A stretch of 64,000 bases of DNA from Argyresthia goedartella (lineage: Eukaryota; Arthropoda; Insecta; Lepidoptera; Argyresthiidae): positions 14,781,501 through 14,845,500 of the forward strand of contig OX463807.1 of NCBI GenBank assembly GCA_949825045.1. The letters run 5' to 3'. The notes beneath the pieces are model-generated. The model saw only the letters and a program-made list of their open reading frames with translations. It made no database searches and was not told the origin of the DNA. The number at the start of each line of letters is the position of its first letter. Position 1 is the first letter of the stretch. Made by a program: the position numbers and the translations under genes. Of the stretch, positions 10,585 to 21,729 are shown one piece after another.

Positions 10585-13157
10585 AAATCAAATCAAATCA
10601 AATCAAATGGTTTTATTCAAAAACAGAGAATGTACAGTACAGTTGCTTAACAAAAGGTACCTTAGTACTAGGTTAAACATGCAGAAAAAATGAGTAGGTA
10701 CATTTAAGAAGGGAGACGAGCTGATATCCTAGCTAGATTATCAAATAATCTGTGGTAAGGAATATCAGGCCCAAACCCTTTACATATAGTTTTTTGATCG
10801 TAAAATAGGTACATAAAAATGTTGCGGAAGATAGTGAATTTATTTATAATACAAATAAGTAAAAAGTTAATATTATACTTAGTAAACAGACAATGTAAAA
10901 TAGTATAATAAAGGTTATTTTATGGAAAATAAGCCCATGTGTGTGTATGTGTAAGTGTGTCTCTGTAAGGGTGAGTGTGTGTATGTGTAAGGGTGTATAT
11001 GTGTGTGTGTGTGTGTGTGTTTTGTTAAATGAGGGGGTTGAAAAACTCTTCAGATTCGTTGTAGGAAAGTTCTGAAAAAAGTCGGCAATTTTACGTAAGC
11101 ATTCTACGTCTGACAGTAGCTGTATGGAAAGGCTAGAACTAATCTTATTATAAAGAAAGGGGCCGAGGTAGGGGAAGAATCCTTAAGTAAATGAAAAATT
11201 AGGGGTTGGCACTGAACATATGCGATCAGTCCTTCGCTTGGTGATAGTTTTGGGAGGAGTGAGTTTATGTTGCAGTAAAATTGTTTGAGTAATAAAAAGT
11301 TGTCTGACACTTAATACCTTACATTCTTTATAGAGCTGCTGAGAGGGAAAAAGTATAGGTCGAGAAGTTGCAATCTTTAAGATAGCTCGTTGTGCTGTTT
11401 CGAGAGGCTTCATAGTAGTTTTAGGTGCCCCGCCCCATGAGACAATACAATAAGTTAATATGGACTGGCAGAGAGTGAGATAGAGCATGCGAATTATGGA
11501 GGAGTGAGCAACGTGTCTTATACGTTTAAATATGTAAATAAGTTTTCGAACTCTACCAGTTAATATGCTTATATGTGCCTTAAAGTTCAGGTGTTGATCA
11601 AGAGTGACTCCGAGATATTTTATTGTGTCTGTGGAAGATAAAAGCGGGCAGCTACAATGCCAGGGAGTTACACATGAGTGAGCCCATATATGAATGGGGC
11701 GGACGGGTTGGAAGTTACTACTAATAGAATAGGTGAGAAACTTAGTTTTATCGACATTTAAAGTGAGAGCATGTTCTTTAAGCCAGTCCGAAACCAGATT
11801 AAAGTTATGTTGTGCCTCATCTTGCAGTTAGTCCCAAGAATTTGCACAAACAGTAATTGCTGTATCGTCTGCATAGGTTGTAATATTCCCATTTGGGATG
11901 TGTAAGTTACAGAGATCGTTAATGAAGACCAAAAACAGAGTGGGACCCAATATGCTTCCCTGTAGAACGCCATAGTTGATCGGTGTTTCGTCACTTTGGA
12001 ATTCCTTTATTTTGACACTCTGGCTTCTTTCTGAAAGATAGGAATGAAATAGGTCTAATTGAGTACCTCTCACACCTATCGCTTCTAGTTTAAGTAGAAG
12101 GGAGGGAGTGGGTACGGTATCAAATGCCTTAGCAAGGTCCAGAAATATTGTTAATACCTTTTTCCTGTTGTTAAGACCATTAACGACAGTATCAATAACA
12201 TGCTGAACGGCGTTGGATGTGGAAAGATTTCTCCTAAAGCCGTATTGATTTGTCGATAGAATTCTATTTTGTTCAAGGTAATCAACCAGGCGATTGTTGA
12301 TCAAACGTTCCAGAACCTTGGAAAGAGCTGTCAGTACAGCTATGGGCCAGTAATTGACCGAGTTCCCATCCCCTCCCTTGAAAATAGGATGTATAATAGC
12401 CTTCTTGAATGAAGTAGGGAATATTCCAGTTTGGAAGCAATGATTAAAAATGCGGCTTAAAATAGGTGTGAGGACTTTTGTGTATCTTTTTAATATAAAG
12501 GAGGAGATGCCGTCCCATCCAGTGGAAGCAGACAATCTCAAGGATGAGATAATGGATGACACTTCATCGGGGTCTGTATCTAATAAAACGAATGAAGACG
12601 AATGGAAAGATGGATGAGTAGAACTGGTAGAAGAAATGGTGCGGCCGCTAGGGGAAGTGTTAGGGACAATAGAGTTAGCAAGATTTTCTCCAATACTTGC
12701 GAAGAAGCTGTTTACATTATTACAGCTGTCTTTGGGAGGGATGGAAGAAAAAAGTAATTGGTTGGATGCTTTACGTATTTTTGAGGTATTGGTTATCCGC
12801 TGAATTGATTGCCAGAGACGTTTTGAATTTTTTCCAGCATCAATCAAGTCCTGAGTATCGTAAAGTCTTTTAGCTTTTTTGATGATTTTATTGCAAAAAT
12901 TACGGTAGCGAACATACGTAATTTTCAAGACCTCATTATCTGGCGTATTTTTAGCCTTTCTGTGCATCCGGTCACGGTTCCGCATACATTTAAGAAGACC
13001 TGGCGTGATCCATGGTTTCAGAATGGATTTTCTTTTAGAAAGGATTATAGTCGAGGTGTTTTTCGCGATAGCGTCGGTTATAAAAGTAACCAGCGTATCT
13101 ATGGTGGTATCTGGATTAGGTGATGTTGATAAGTCGGCACTATTTAGTTTTTCCATA
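10585..13157 (-). mobile_element. 5'-truncated non-LTR retrotransposon inserted in the Maverick
   Basis: The element runs leftwards. Its 3' tail is the (AAATC)n repeat at 10585-10608 as seen on the plus strand. A GT-rich microsatellite and 3' UTR follow, then coding sequence to 13157. The main frame (13156-11828) includes KPWITPGLLKCMRNRDR, the RT block FLDLAKAFDTV, GVLQGSILGPTLF and the catalytic TYADDTA. A stop follows at about 11828, and the C-terminal thumb continues in other frames (for example 11488-11183). GVLQG replaces the near-universal GVPQG, a probable inactivating change. The endonuclease domain is absent, so the copy is 5'-truncated and dead. It is related to the intact element at 36.4-40.1 kb, which shares the PWITPGL-CM--RDR and LDLAKAFDTV blocks. 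Confidence 0.9.
10937..11021. repeat. GT-rich microsatellite in the non-LTR 3' UTR
   Basis: Imperfect (GT)n with interspersed GTATGT and GTAAG units, ending in a pure (TG)n run. It lies inside the 3' UTR of the minus-strand non-LTR element. Confidence 0.85.
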
Positions 13158-13377
13158 TCTTGATCATAGACATGTGGTGTTGAAAGGAATAGATGATCTA
13201 TGGCAAGCTGATTTGATAGATATAAGATCGTTTTCTCATCAAAATAGTGGTTATAAGTTTATTTTGGTGGTCATTGATGCATTCTCGAAATTCGCATGGA
13301 TAAAACCTCTTATGTCTAAATCAATGATGGAAGTTGCCAAATGTTTCCACGATATACTTAAATCTGGAAGATCCCCT

Positions 13378-13580
13378 TATGGGGTGCTTGTGTATACTTT
13401 AGGTGAAATGAAAGTACAAGCACATTGATTTAAATAGATTCGTTTTTATGTTTTCTTTCAAGTAAATTTTACAGAATCTAGCTTAACGAGAGATCACAGA
13501 CTAGCAAAATACCATAGACCAAAACCAGACCACAGATAACCATGACAGCTCTAGATTGCGCACACGAGCAAGACGCCACA
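13378..13580 (-). repeat. Gypsy 3' LTR
   Basis: 203 bp. It differs from the right-hand LTR at three positions by direct reading (GGTGAAATG/GGTAAAATG, CTTAACG/CTTAGCG, GACTAGC/GACCAGC). In element orientation it starts TGTGGCG and ends CCCATA. Confidence 0.95.
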
Positions 13581-13611
13581 TCACCCCCCTAGGGAGTAAG
13601 AAAGGCCATCT

Positions 13612-16600
13612 TCATAGGTATCTTCTATTGAAATGTACTCGTCGGCCAGATCTGGTGGTATATGGAGGTTCGGATGAGTTCTGGTGTGATTCTGGAGCTG
13701 GTTCTGCCGGTGGGCGCGGCGTTTCTGCGGCCTTCTCGGGTACTGGCCTCGGGTAGCAGCTTTCGGTGGGCTGTGTGTCCACATGCGCTGGCTTGACTCG
13801 ATCCACACTCACTGTTGACTCTCTATCGCCGATTAAGATCTTGACGGTCTTGCTCCCTCTTGAGACGATCTTATAGGGGCCAGTGTATGGTGGCCTCATG
13901 GTAGTCCTCACAGTGTCGTCACGGAGGAACACGTGGGATGCCATCGCTAGGTCCTTGAAGGTCTAGGTCTAGGTCATGAAGGGCCTGTGTTTATCGTGAC
14001 GAGATCCCGGTGTAGGCCGTACCTCAGCCATCTTGCGGCGAAGTTGGACGACGAAATCTGTAGCGTCTGCGTTGATCAAGTCATCTGCTGGTGGTGGTGT
14101 GACGAGTTCGCCAGGGAGACGTAGAGGCTCTCCATATACCATTTCAGCTGCAGATGCTCCGATGTCTTCTTTAAGTGAACTGCGAATGCCAAGCAGGACC
14201 AATGGCAGGGCCTTGAGCCATGTCTCATTTGTATGGCACATCAAAGCCGCTTTGAGTTGCCGGTGTAGTCGTTCTACCATTCCATTTGCTTGCGGATGGT
14301 AACTTGTAGTTCTTATTTGCTGAGTGGCACATTGTTGCATCAAGCCTCTGAAAAGAGATGACTCAAATTGACGGCCTTGGTCTGTAGAGATAGTTGATGG
14401 CACTCCGAATCGGGATACCCAGCCCGTAATGAATGTATCGGCTACTTCTTCTGCAGTAATGCCGATCATTGGCCAAGCTTCAGGCCATCTTGTGAATCTG
14501 TCAACAGCAGTGAGACAGTATCGATATTGGTTTCAAGTAGGAAGAGGACCAATTATATCCAGATGCACGTTCTTGAATCTGCCAGATGGGTTGCAAAAAT
14601 GTCCTATTGGTGTCGAACCATGGCGTGTTATCTTGCTGCGTTGACATGGAATACATGATCGGGCCCACGCTTTACAATCCTTCTGCATCGATGGCCAGAC
14701 GAAACGCTGAGATACCAGTCGGGTAGATGCTCGTGCTCCGGGGTGACTGAGGTTGTGTAGTTTGTCAAAGGTTTGGCGACGGAATGGGGGCGTTATGTAG
14801 GGCCGAGGTTTCCGGTAGAGGTATCGCAAATTAATGTTATGTCTGTACCTGGTATGAAGATTTTCACTAATTTAAGTGATGAACCGCCACTACCCAGGGT
14901 GCGAAGCTCCTCATCTACCTCTTGAGACGTTGCCAGTGCAGCATAGTTGTCCTCCAGTGAGATGGCTTCGATACGTGACATGGTGTCTGCGACGCCCTTT
15001 ATGTGAAGAATGTCAGTTGTAAACTGTGAAATAAATGACAATTGATTAAGTTGTGAAGGAGGAAGTTTCTCTCTTTTCTGTGAGAATGCAAATGTCAACG
15101 GTTTGTGGTCGGTATAGAAAACCGTGTGTTGGGCTTCTAATATATGTCTGAAGTGTTGCACTGCTTCGTAAATAGCCAAAAGTTCGCGATAGTATGCGGG
15201 CCATTCTGTCTGTTTCGGTGTGAGTTTCTTGCTATAGAAAGCTATTGGTTGCCAAGTATCATTTACTCTCTGTTGCAAGCAAGCGCCAACCTGTGCATTC
15301 GATGCGTCAGTGAAGAGGCCCAATTTTGCGTCACTGATTGCATGAGCGAGCAGAGTGGCATCGGTCAACTTATCTTTACAAGTCTGGAAGGCTTGCTCTA
15401 GTTCTGGCGTCCATGGTACTGGTTAAGCTCCTTTTGACTTTGTCAAGGCCAATACATTGATGAGGGGCGCTTGAAGTTCGGCAGCATGTGGCAGAAACCG
15501 GCGGTAGTAGTTGATCATTCCCAGGAATCTGCGAAGGCCTTGCACTGTTTTTGGCAAGGCAAAATTCTGCAGGGCTTCAATTCTCTCTGGTGGAGGAGAT
15601 GTACCATCCTTGTTTATCCGATATCCGAGGAATGTAACTTCACTTGCTCCTAGAACACATTTTGATGAGTTAACAACTACTCCATAGTCTGATAAGCGTT
15701 GAAATATTGTTCTTAGGTGGTTCACATGCTCATCAGCATCACTGGAAAACACCAATATGTCATCGATGTATAGAAACAGTAGTCTAGTCCTTGTACCACC
15801 TCATCTATGAACCGCTGGAAGGTTTGGCCAGCATTTCTGAGGCCGAAGGTCATGAAAGGAAATTCAAATAACCCGAAGGGTGTTATTATGACAGTTTTGT
15901 TGATATCATCTGGATTTACAGGAATCTGCTGGAAAGCCTTCACAAGGTCCAGTGTGCTGAATATTGTAGAGCCTGCTATGTTATGGCTAAAATCACCAAT
16001 ATGTCTAACTGGATACCTGTCAGGAATGGTCCTGGCGTTGAGTCCTCTATAGTCTCCGCAAGGTCGCCAGCCATTTTCTCCCTTTGGTGCCATGTGAAGC
16101 GGTGATGACAATGGGCTCTTCGATGACCTGGTAGTTCCACATTTTACCATGTCTGCAAATTCCACCTTTGCTGCTTGCAGTTTGTTCGGTCCCAGGCGCC
16201 TTGGTCTGCAGGATATAGGGGGTCCATCCAGTGTTTTAATGAAATGCACTGTGTTATGTTTGATGTTCCTTGGAAAACCAGGTGGCCGGGTAATATCAGG
16301 GAATTCTTCCAACACTTCAGTAAATCTGGCGCATGAGGTGTTTGCAGCCACGGCCTTGACACTGGTTTGGTCCACCTCTACTATACAAGCGGGGGAGGTG
16401 AGACCGGTTTTTGCGTCTAGGAGAGTTTTAGTCCGGCAGTCAGGTAACAGGTGGTAATAACTGAGAAAGTCCGATCCAATGATGGCAGTGTTTACATCAG
16501 CGATGGTAAAATTCCAAAGGAATTCTCTTCGTAGGCCAAGGTTCAATGTTAGTGTGAGGCAGCCGTAGGTTTTTATTGTTGAGCCATTTGCTGCACTGAG

Positions 16601-16749
16601 GTCATAGGATGTTGGGTGACGGCGGCCTTGTATGTAACGTCTTGGAAAACAACAGAGGTCTGATCCAGTATCAATGAGGAATTTATATTTACTTGATTGG
16701 TCTGTTACAAAGAGTCGGCGTCCAGGGTTGGGGCAGCTAGCTTCCGCCG
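13612..16749 (-). pseudogene. Gypsy pol: protease, RT, RNase H, integrase, inactivated
   Basis: Reading leftwards: an aspartic protease ([12 protein letters not shown], about 16.66 kb); RT with [46 protein letters not shown] and the catalytic YIDDILVF near 15.76 kb; RNase H (GLFTDASNAQVGACL, FYTDHKPL); integrase with an HHCC-type zinc finger (HNLSHPGARAST then CIPCQRSK), DIIGPLP, STDQGRQFESS and NGMVERLHRQLK; and a C-terminal SH3-like part GPYKIVSRG. The frame shifts between the [11 protein letters not shown] block and YIDD (about 15.78 kb) and again near 14.81 and 14.50 kb. In-frame stops occur at 15423-15425 and near 13969. All catalytic motifs are still readable, so damage is by scattered indels and nonsense changes. 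It cannot encode a full polyprotein. Confidence 0.92.
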
Positions 16750-17661
16750 TTACTGGCTGCTGCCTTTCTGGTTTTCCTCATATGTGCACGGTGACTGGCA
16801 GCGTGTTGCCTTTTCTTTGAAAATTCTGTGGTACCAGCACATACCTTTGTTTACATTACTGTCACTGTGATTTGCTCGCGGTCTTGATGTAGATCTTGAT
16901 CTTCTTCTGTTTGTTGATGTCAGTGCCGCTACTTGTACAGCGAGTTGTTCAATCTTATTGTTAAGCATGTTTATTTCTGTCTGTGCGATGCTGTGCACCA
17001 CTGGTGGGGGTGGCATTGCTAGTTCGACAATTTTATCTGCCAATTCCGCTATTTGGTTTAGAGGCGCATCAGTCTGTGCCGCTAGTATGGCCTGCACGTT
17101 GGCTGGCATACGGCGGAGCCACAGTTGAGAAATTATTTTTTCATCCGCTAATGCAGTTCCCGCCAGTGATCTCAAATGTCTGAGAAACTGTGAAGGCCGT
17201 CGGTCTCCCATCTCTTCCTCGCTGATGAGGCGACGAACCCGTTGTTGTTCTGATGTTGATAATCTTTTTATTAACTCTGTCTTTAGTAATTGATATTGCC
17301 CCTTTTCCGGCGGTTTGAGTATGATGTCTTCAACTTCCGCTACCATCCTGGTGTCCAATTGCGCCAGGACGTAGTTATACTTCGTCTCCTCCGTCTTTAT
17401 TCCACTAATTTGAAATTGTGCTTCCGCCTGGGCAAACCAAAGAGCCGGTTTGTCGGCCCAGAAAGGCGGCAACTTCGCCATTACTCTGTACACTTGTGGC
17501 AAAGCCTCGGCGGAGACGGCTGGTTCTTCGGTCTTGGTCTTTACGCCGCTGCCCGAAGCCGCTACCGTGTTGGACATTGATGCAAGTTGCTCCTGCAGTT
17601 TTGCATTTTGTGCCTGCAGCTCTGTAAATAGCGCCAATGCGTCGGGCGGTAAATTGTCCAT
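16750..17661 (-). CDS. Gypsy gag polyprotein, open
   Basis: Gag forms the retrotransposon particle and binds its RNA. I choose the ATG at 17661 ([19 protein letters not shown]) because it is the first one after the 5' LTR and primer-binding site; an upstream in-frame ATG lies inside the LTR. A heptad-like [10 protein letters not shown] follows, then the capsid region with [17 protein letters not shown] and the [18 protein letters not shown] block. The C terminus has an arginine-rich [11 protein letters not shown] and a zinc-binding-like [18 protein letters not shown], as is common in insect Gypsy Gag proteins. The frame is unbroken over about 303 residues, in contrast to pol. Confidence 0.88.
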   Translation of the reverse strand: MDNLPPDALALFTELQAQNAKLQEQLASMSNTVAASGSGVKTKTEEPAVSAEALPQVYRVMAKLPPFWADKPALWFAQAEAQFQISGIKTEETKYNYVLAQLDTRMVAEVEDIILKPPEKGQYQLLKTELIKRLSTSEQQRVRRLISEEEMGDRRPSQFLRHLRSLAGTALADEKIISQLWLRRMPANVQAILAAQTDAPLNQIAELADKIVELAMPPPPVVHSIAQTEINMLNNKIEQLAVQVAALTSTNRRRSRSTSRPRANHSDSNVNKGMCWYHRIFKEKATRCQSPCTYEENQKGSSQ

Positions 17662-17684
17662 TTTATCGAACTTGGGGTCACCAA

Positions 17685-17887
17685 TATGGGGTGCTTGTGT
17701 ATACTTTAGGTAAAATGAAAGTACAAGCACATTGATTTAAATAGATTCGTTTTTATGTTTTCTTTCAAGTAAATTTTACAGAATCTAGCTTAGCGAGAGA
17801 TCACAGACCAGCAAAATACCATAGACCAAAACCAGACCACAGATAACCATGACAGCTCTAGATTGCGCACACGAGCAAGACGCCACA
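17685..17887 (-). repeat. Gypsy 5' LTR
   Basis: Right-hand 203-bp LTR, nearly identical to the left copy. It lies upstream of gag in element orientation, so it holds the promoter. The flanking base on the right is the first C of the duplicated CCCT. Confidence 0.95.
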
Positions 17888-18606
17888 CCCTAATAATTTG
17901 CAAGCAGATCAAGGAACGGAGTTTTATAACCAAAATTTTCAGAAACTTATGAAATTGTATAATATTAATCATTACTCTACATTTTCAGTTAAAAAGCTTC
18001 AATTGTTGAAAGACTAATTAGAACGCTTAAAACTAAACTATTTAAACATTTCAGTTTGAATGGTAATCATAAATGGTTGGGTGACCCCATAACTAACGTG
18101 ATTAATAGTTACAATGCTTCTAAACATAGAACAATTGGATGTTAACCAATAGATGTAAATCAAAAAAATACTAGAATTGTTACAAAAAACATATACAAGT
18201 CTCAAAATAAATTACTCCCTCAAAAAAGGAATAACTTTAAGGTAGGTGATCATGTGCGTGTGAGCAAATACAAAAGTTGTTTTGATAAAGGATATACTCC
18301 AAATTGGTCTTCAGAAATATTTGTTATTAAAAGTATTAATAAAACAAATCCGATGACTTATTATTTACAAGATACAAAACAAAACTTGATCAAAGGTTGT
18401 TTTTATGAAAAAGAACTTCTTAAAACAAAATACGGTGATATTTATTTGATTGAAAGAGTTCTCAAAAGAAAGGGAGATAAACTTTTTGTAAAATGGTGGG
18501 GGTTGAGTAATAATGAAAACAGTTGGATTAGACAATGTGACTTGGTACAATGACATAAATATAAAAGAAAAAGAACCTTTGTATTATCAACATTAATGTG
18601 CGGATA

Positions 18607-19332
18607 ATGACAGGTGGAGGACTTGTTAACACTGTAATAAATAATCTACCTTTCGAGTTACATCTACCTGGCTATCAGTACTGTGGTCCAGGTACACGCT
18701 TAATAAAACGTTTAGCAAGAGGAGAAAGAGGTATCAACAAATTAGATAAAGCATGTATGCAACACGATATTGCATACACTTCTAATAATAGCGAATATCG
18801 TAAAAAAGCTGTCATTCAATTTATCGACATGGCGAAAAAAATAATGCATGCCAAAGATGCTAGTAAAGGTGAAAAAATAGCTTCTTGGTTAGTTAATAAA
18901 GTGATGAAAACTAAAGTCAAAGTAGGAGGTGGTGTAAATTTTTTTAAAAAAGTTGTTAAGGGTTTGACAGCTAAACTTAAAAAATATAAACCTAAGAGTA
19001 ACAAATCTGCAATTAAATACATGTATTTAGCAGCAAAAAAAAGTTTTCCAAAAAATTGTCAAGTAAATCTACCTAGAATTATACCAATACCAAAAACCGG
19101 TGGGATTTTACCTCCCATTCCAATATTTGCGGGCCTCTCAGCATTAGGGTCATTAGCTGGAGGTGCGGCTGGTATAGCAAAAGCTGTACACGATTATCAA
19201 GCAACTAAAAAGAATTTACACGAATCTGAACGTCATAATAAAATGATGGAATCTATCGCTATTGGTAAAGGTCTTTACATAAAACCATATAAAAAAGGGG
19301 ACGGATTGTTTGTTCGTCAGACAAAAAACTAA
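18607..19332 (+). CDS. Maverick virion protein with phospholipase A2 domain, intact
   Basis: The 241-residue protein begins with a hydrophobic Gly-rich start (MTGGGLVNTVINNLPFELH). It carries the calcium-binding loop YCGPGT (residues 25-30) and the catalytic HD pair in ACMQHDIAY (residues 50-57). This arrangement is seen in parvovirus VP1 and in adintovirus/Maverick virion proteins, where the enzyme is thought to breach endosomal membranes. A lysine-rich middle follows. The C-terminal half has a Gly/Ala-rich hydrophobic segment (AGLSALGSLAGGAAGIAKAV) and ends GLYIKPYKKGDGLF, reminiscent of membrane-active minor capsid proteins; that comparison is inference. ATG 18607 is preferred because it begins just before the conserved Gly-rich N terminus. 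It is unbroken between a damaged integrase and a damaged protease. Confidence 0.85.
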   Translation: MTGGGLVNTVINNLPFELHLPGYQYCGPGTRLIKRLARGERGINKLDKACMQHDIAYTSNNSEYRKKAVIQFIDMAKKIMHAKDASKGEKIASWLVNKVMKTKVKVGGGVNFFKKVVKGLTAKLKKYKPKSNKSAIKYMYLAAKKSFPKNCQVNLPRIIPIPKTGGILPPIPIFAGLSALGSLAGGAAGIAKAVHDYQATKKNLHESERHNKMMESIAIGKGLYIKPYKKGDGLFVRQTKN

Positions 19333-19681
19333 GGAAAAGGATACCATCCAAACCACTATCTAATCTTGATATTATTAACTTCACTTTGGAAATTCCGTTT
19401 TTTCGAGGTGTGTTCATGAGGGATGGACTTCCTAAAAAACCATATAAATATGAATGTGCAGTTGTTAACTTAGATCTCATTGGGTAGCCTATGCAAAAAT
19501 AAATAAAAACTGTGAATATTTTGATAGTTTTGGTGATCTTAGACCACCACTCGAACTTTTAAATCATCTACAAAACATTAAAATTTGTTACAACTTTAAT
19601 CAGTATCAGACGTATAAAACTTCAAACTGTGGGCATTTATGTATTAAATTTTTACGTCAATTTTGGGGTAAATATTTATAA
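19333..19681 (+). pseudogene. Maverick adenain-like cysteine protease, frameshifted
   Basis: This protease would mature the capsid proteins. The 5' part reads LSNLDIINFTLEIPFFRGV and CAVVNLDL in one frame, up to the stop at 19486-19488. The conserved HWVAY block with the catalytic His lies in the next frame at 19478, followed by YFDSFGDLRPPLELL with the acidic residue and NCGHLCIKFLRQF with the catalytic Cys, ending at TAA 19681. The whole catalytic set (His, Asp, Cys) is present but split by a frameshift immediately before the His. The 5' boundary is unclear; the gene may start within the 3' end of the phospholipase gene. Confidence 0.85.
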
Positions 19682-19735
19682 ATAACATGTATCTGAACTT
19701 TGGTGTTCAGTTTCATCATCTCCTTCACAGTGTCT

Positions 19736-20388
19736 ATGACAGGGAATGATTCTTTTTTATCAACGTACTATTCACCACCTTTACAACTCGATAGTGATTA
19801 CGAATTAGGTCTTTTGTATTTTTCAACATTCAATTCTATTCCAAATATAGATGAGAAAAACAATATATTCTACTATGGCGAAGACGAAAGCGTTAAAATA
19901 CCTGAAGGTTCTTATGAACTTGAAGACATAAACGATTTTCTAAAACAAAATGTGAAAGATTGTGATTTAAAAATAACATGCAACAATAAATACCTTGACG
20001 ACAAAGTTGTTTTGTTCAAAGAATGTTAATTTTGAAAAAGAAAATTCAATTGGATCCATTTTAGGTTATGGTAAAGAGATCTTAAAAAGAAATATATGGC
20101 ATGACTCTCATTTCTATCAGCATTTTACCTACAACAACAATACGAATCGACTGTGATATCGTGAGCGGATCTTTTGTGAACGGAGAACCAAGTCATATTA
20201 TATATGAATTTGCACCTAACGTCCCGCCAGGATATAGAATTATAGAAACGCCAAAAAATATTATCTACTTTCCAATAAATCATACCAGTGTTAACAATAT
20301 TACTATTAGAATATTGGATGCTGAAAATAATCTTATAAATTTTCGACAAGAAGGGATCCAACTCTATTTGCATCTAAAGAAAAGATGA
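19736..20388 (+). pseudogene. Maverick penton-like minor capsid protein, frameshifted
   Basis: The N-terminal frame from ATG 19736 includes the STYYSPPLQLDSDYELGLL block, a beta-strand-rich start typical of the single-jelly-roll gene that lies between protease and major capsid protein. It stops at 20029. The C-terminal half continues in other frames, partly before and partly after 20101. The last frame holds GEPSHIIYEFAPNVPPGYRI and the PKNIIYFPI and ITIRILDAENNLI strands, ending at TGA 20388. From gene order and motif memory this is the penton or vertex protein of arthropod Mavericks; the identity is inferred rather than shown by a catalytic motif. At least two frame breaks inactivate it. 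Confidence 0.65.
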
Positions 20389-20520
20389 TCGATTTTAATA
20401 AAAAGGCTCTACACCATCAATTAAATCTAGTACCAGTCGAGAAATAACAAAAAAAACATCTCGTCCACGAAAACTGACGAAGGAAAATAAAAATTTTCTT
20501 AAATTATTAAAAATCATAAA

Positions 20521-21729
20521 ATGAGTATTTTAAACATCTCCGAACCCTCTAACATACGATAATAGTATTGAAAATTACCAGTTTCATTCATACAAACCAT
20601 ACATCACCAGCTACAACAATAATGATGAAATCCGTATACCAGTCAATCAACAAGATCTTTACCTTTTACCATCTGAAAGTTCACTATACATCGAAGGGTC
20701 ACTTAAGATTACTAACAGTGTTACCAAAGAAATAATGCCAACTATGGATTTTACAAATAATGCAATTCTGTTCCTTTTTCAAGATATTCGTTATGAGTTA
20801 AACGGAGTTGAGATAGACAGGGTAAAAATGTTGGTGTTACAACAACTATGAAGTCTTTTTTGTCAATGAATGAGCTAGAAAACAATGCTAGCAAAAATTG
20901 GGGATGGGGTGTTGATGGTAATAAGGTAAAAGGAGGAAATTTCGCAGTGAACATACCACTCAACAAGATTTTAGGGTTTGCTGAAGACTATAAGAAAATA
21001 ATGATCAATTGTAAACATTAACTAGTTCTTTTAAGGAGTAATACCAATTTGAACTCCATACTGCTAACTACAAATGAAGTTATAGAAAAATTTGATATTA
21101 CTAAAATACTATGGCGAATCCCACATATCAAAGTATCAGACAGAGAAAGAATCAACTTATTAAAATATTTGGAAAAAGATCGTTCCATCAATATTGCATT
21201 TAGAAATTGGGATCTGTAGGAATACCCACTTTTACCACATACTACTAAACATACATGGGCAATAAAGACTTCTTCACAATTAGAGAAGCCTCGCTATGTA
21301 ATAATAGGATTACAAACCAATCGTAAAAATAATGGATCAGTTGATTCTTCTCGATTTCATCATTATAATCTACGTGATGTTAAAGTATTACTCAACTCTG
21401 TTTATTATCCTTATGAGAGTTTAAACACGGATTTCAATCATGATAAATTCTCTTTAATATATGAAGCATACATAAACTTCCAACAGTCATATTACGGTCG
21501 TCGTAGTGAACCGTTACTTAATCCAGCTGAGTTCAAAACTAAAGCACCTTTATTTGTAATTGACTGTTGCCGTCAAAATGAAACCCTAAAAACTGGACCA
21601 GTAGATGTGCGTGTTGAAATCGAATGCTCAAGTGAAATACCTGACAAAACTAGTGCCTATTGTTTAATAATAAACGATTGTTTAGTAGAGTATAAACCTT
21701 TGACGAGCATTGTAAAGAAAATATCATAA
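20521..21729 (+). pseudogene. Maverick hexon-like major capsid protein, several stops and frameshifts
   Basis: Conserved blocks can be followed across frames: QFHSYKPYITSYNNNDEIRI, LLPSESSLYIEGSLKI, NAILFLFQDIRYELNGVEID, then KSFLSMNELENNASKNWGW. After a frame break at about 20825 and stops near 21019 and 21218, the C-terminal part continues with TWAIKTSSQLEKPRYVIIGL, FHHYNLRDVKVLLNSVYYP and INFQQSYYGR, ending about 21729. From memory this is the arthropod family often annotated F54H12.2-like, regarded as the double-jelly-roll major capsid protein of Mavericks/adintoviruses. It lies downstream of the penton-like gene in the expected order. It is clearly non-functional here. Confidence 0.8.

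Larger units (their letters stand above)
13378..17887 (-). mobile_element. complete Gypsy LTR retrotransposon with 4-bp target duplication
   Basis: Two 203-bp direct repeats bound the element. The flanking CCCT (13374-13377 and 17888-17891) is a target duplication, and removing the element restores the Maverick integrase frame. Genes lie on the minus strand in the order gag, protease, RT, RNase H, integrase, the Ty3/Gypsy order. A primer-binding-site-like TTGGTGACCCCAAG abuts the right (5') LTR. A purine-rich AGGGGGGTGA abuts the left (3') LTR. There is no env ORF. Confidence 0.95.
13158..18553 (+). pseudogene. Maverick integrase with chromodomain, split by a Gypsy element and frameshifted
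   Basis: This retroviral-type DDE integrase would insert the element DNA into the host. The left part (to 13377) carries the first catalytic Asp in DDLWQADLIDI and the DAFSKFAWIKPL block. The Gypsy element then intervenes. The right part resumes exactly after the duplicated CCCT at 17888-17891 with NNLQADQGTEFYN (second Asp), then the IVERLIRTLK helix with the catalytic Glu in a shifted frame, with stops near 18016 and 18143. The C-terminal frame (18254-18553) is open and contains an SH3-like part (FKVGDHVRVSKYKSCFDKG) and a chromodomain (YLIERVLKRKGDKLFVKWWG). Chromodomains in Maverick integrases are thought to steer insertion to modified chromatin. The N terminus was lost at the non-LTR junction. 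Confidence 0.9.
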
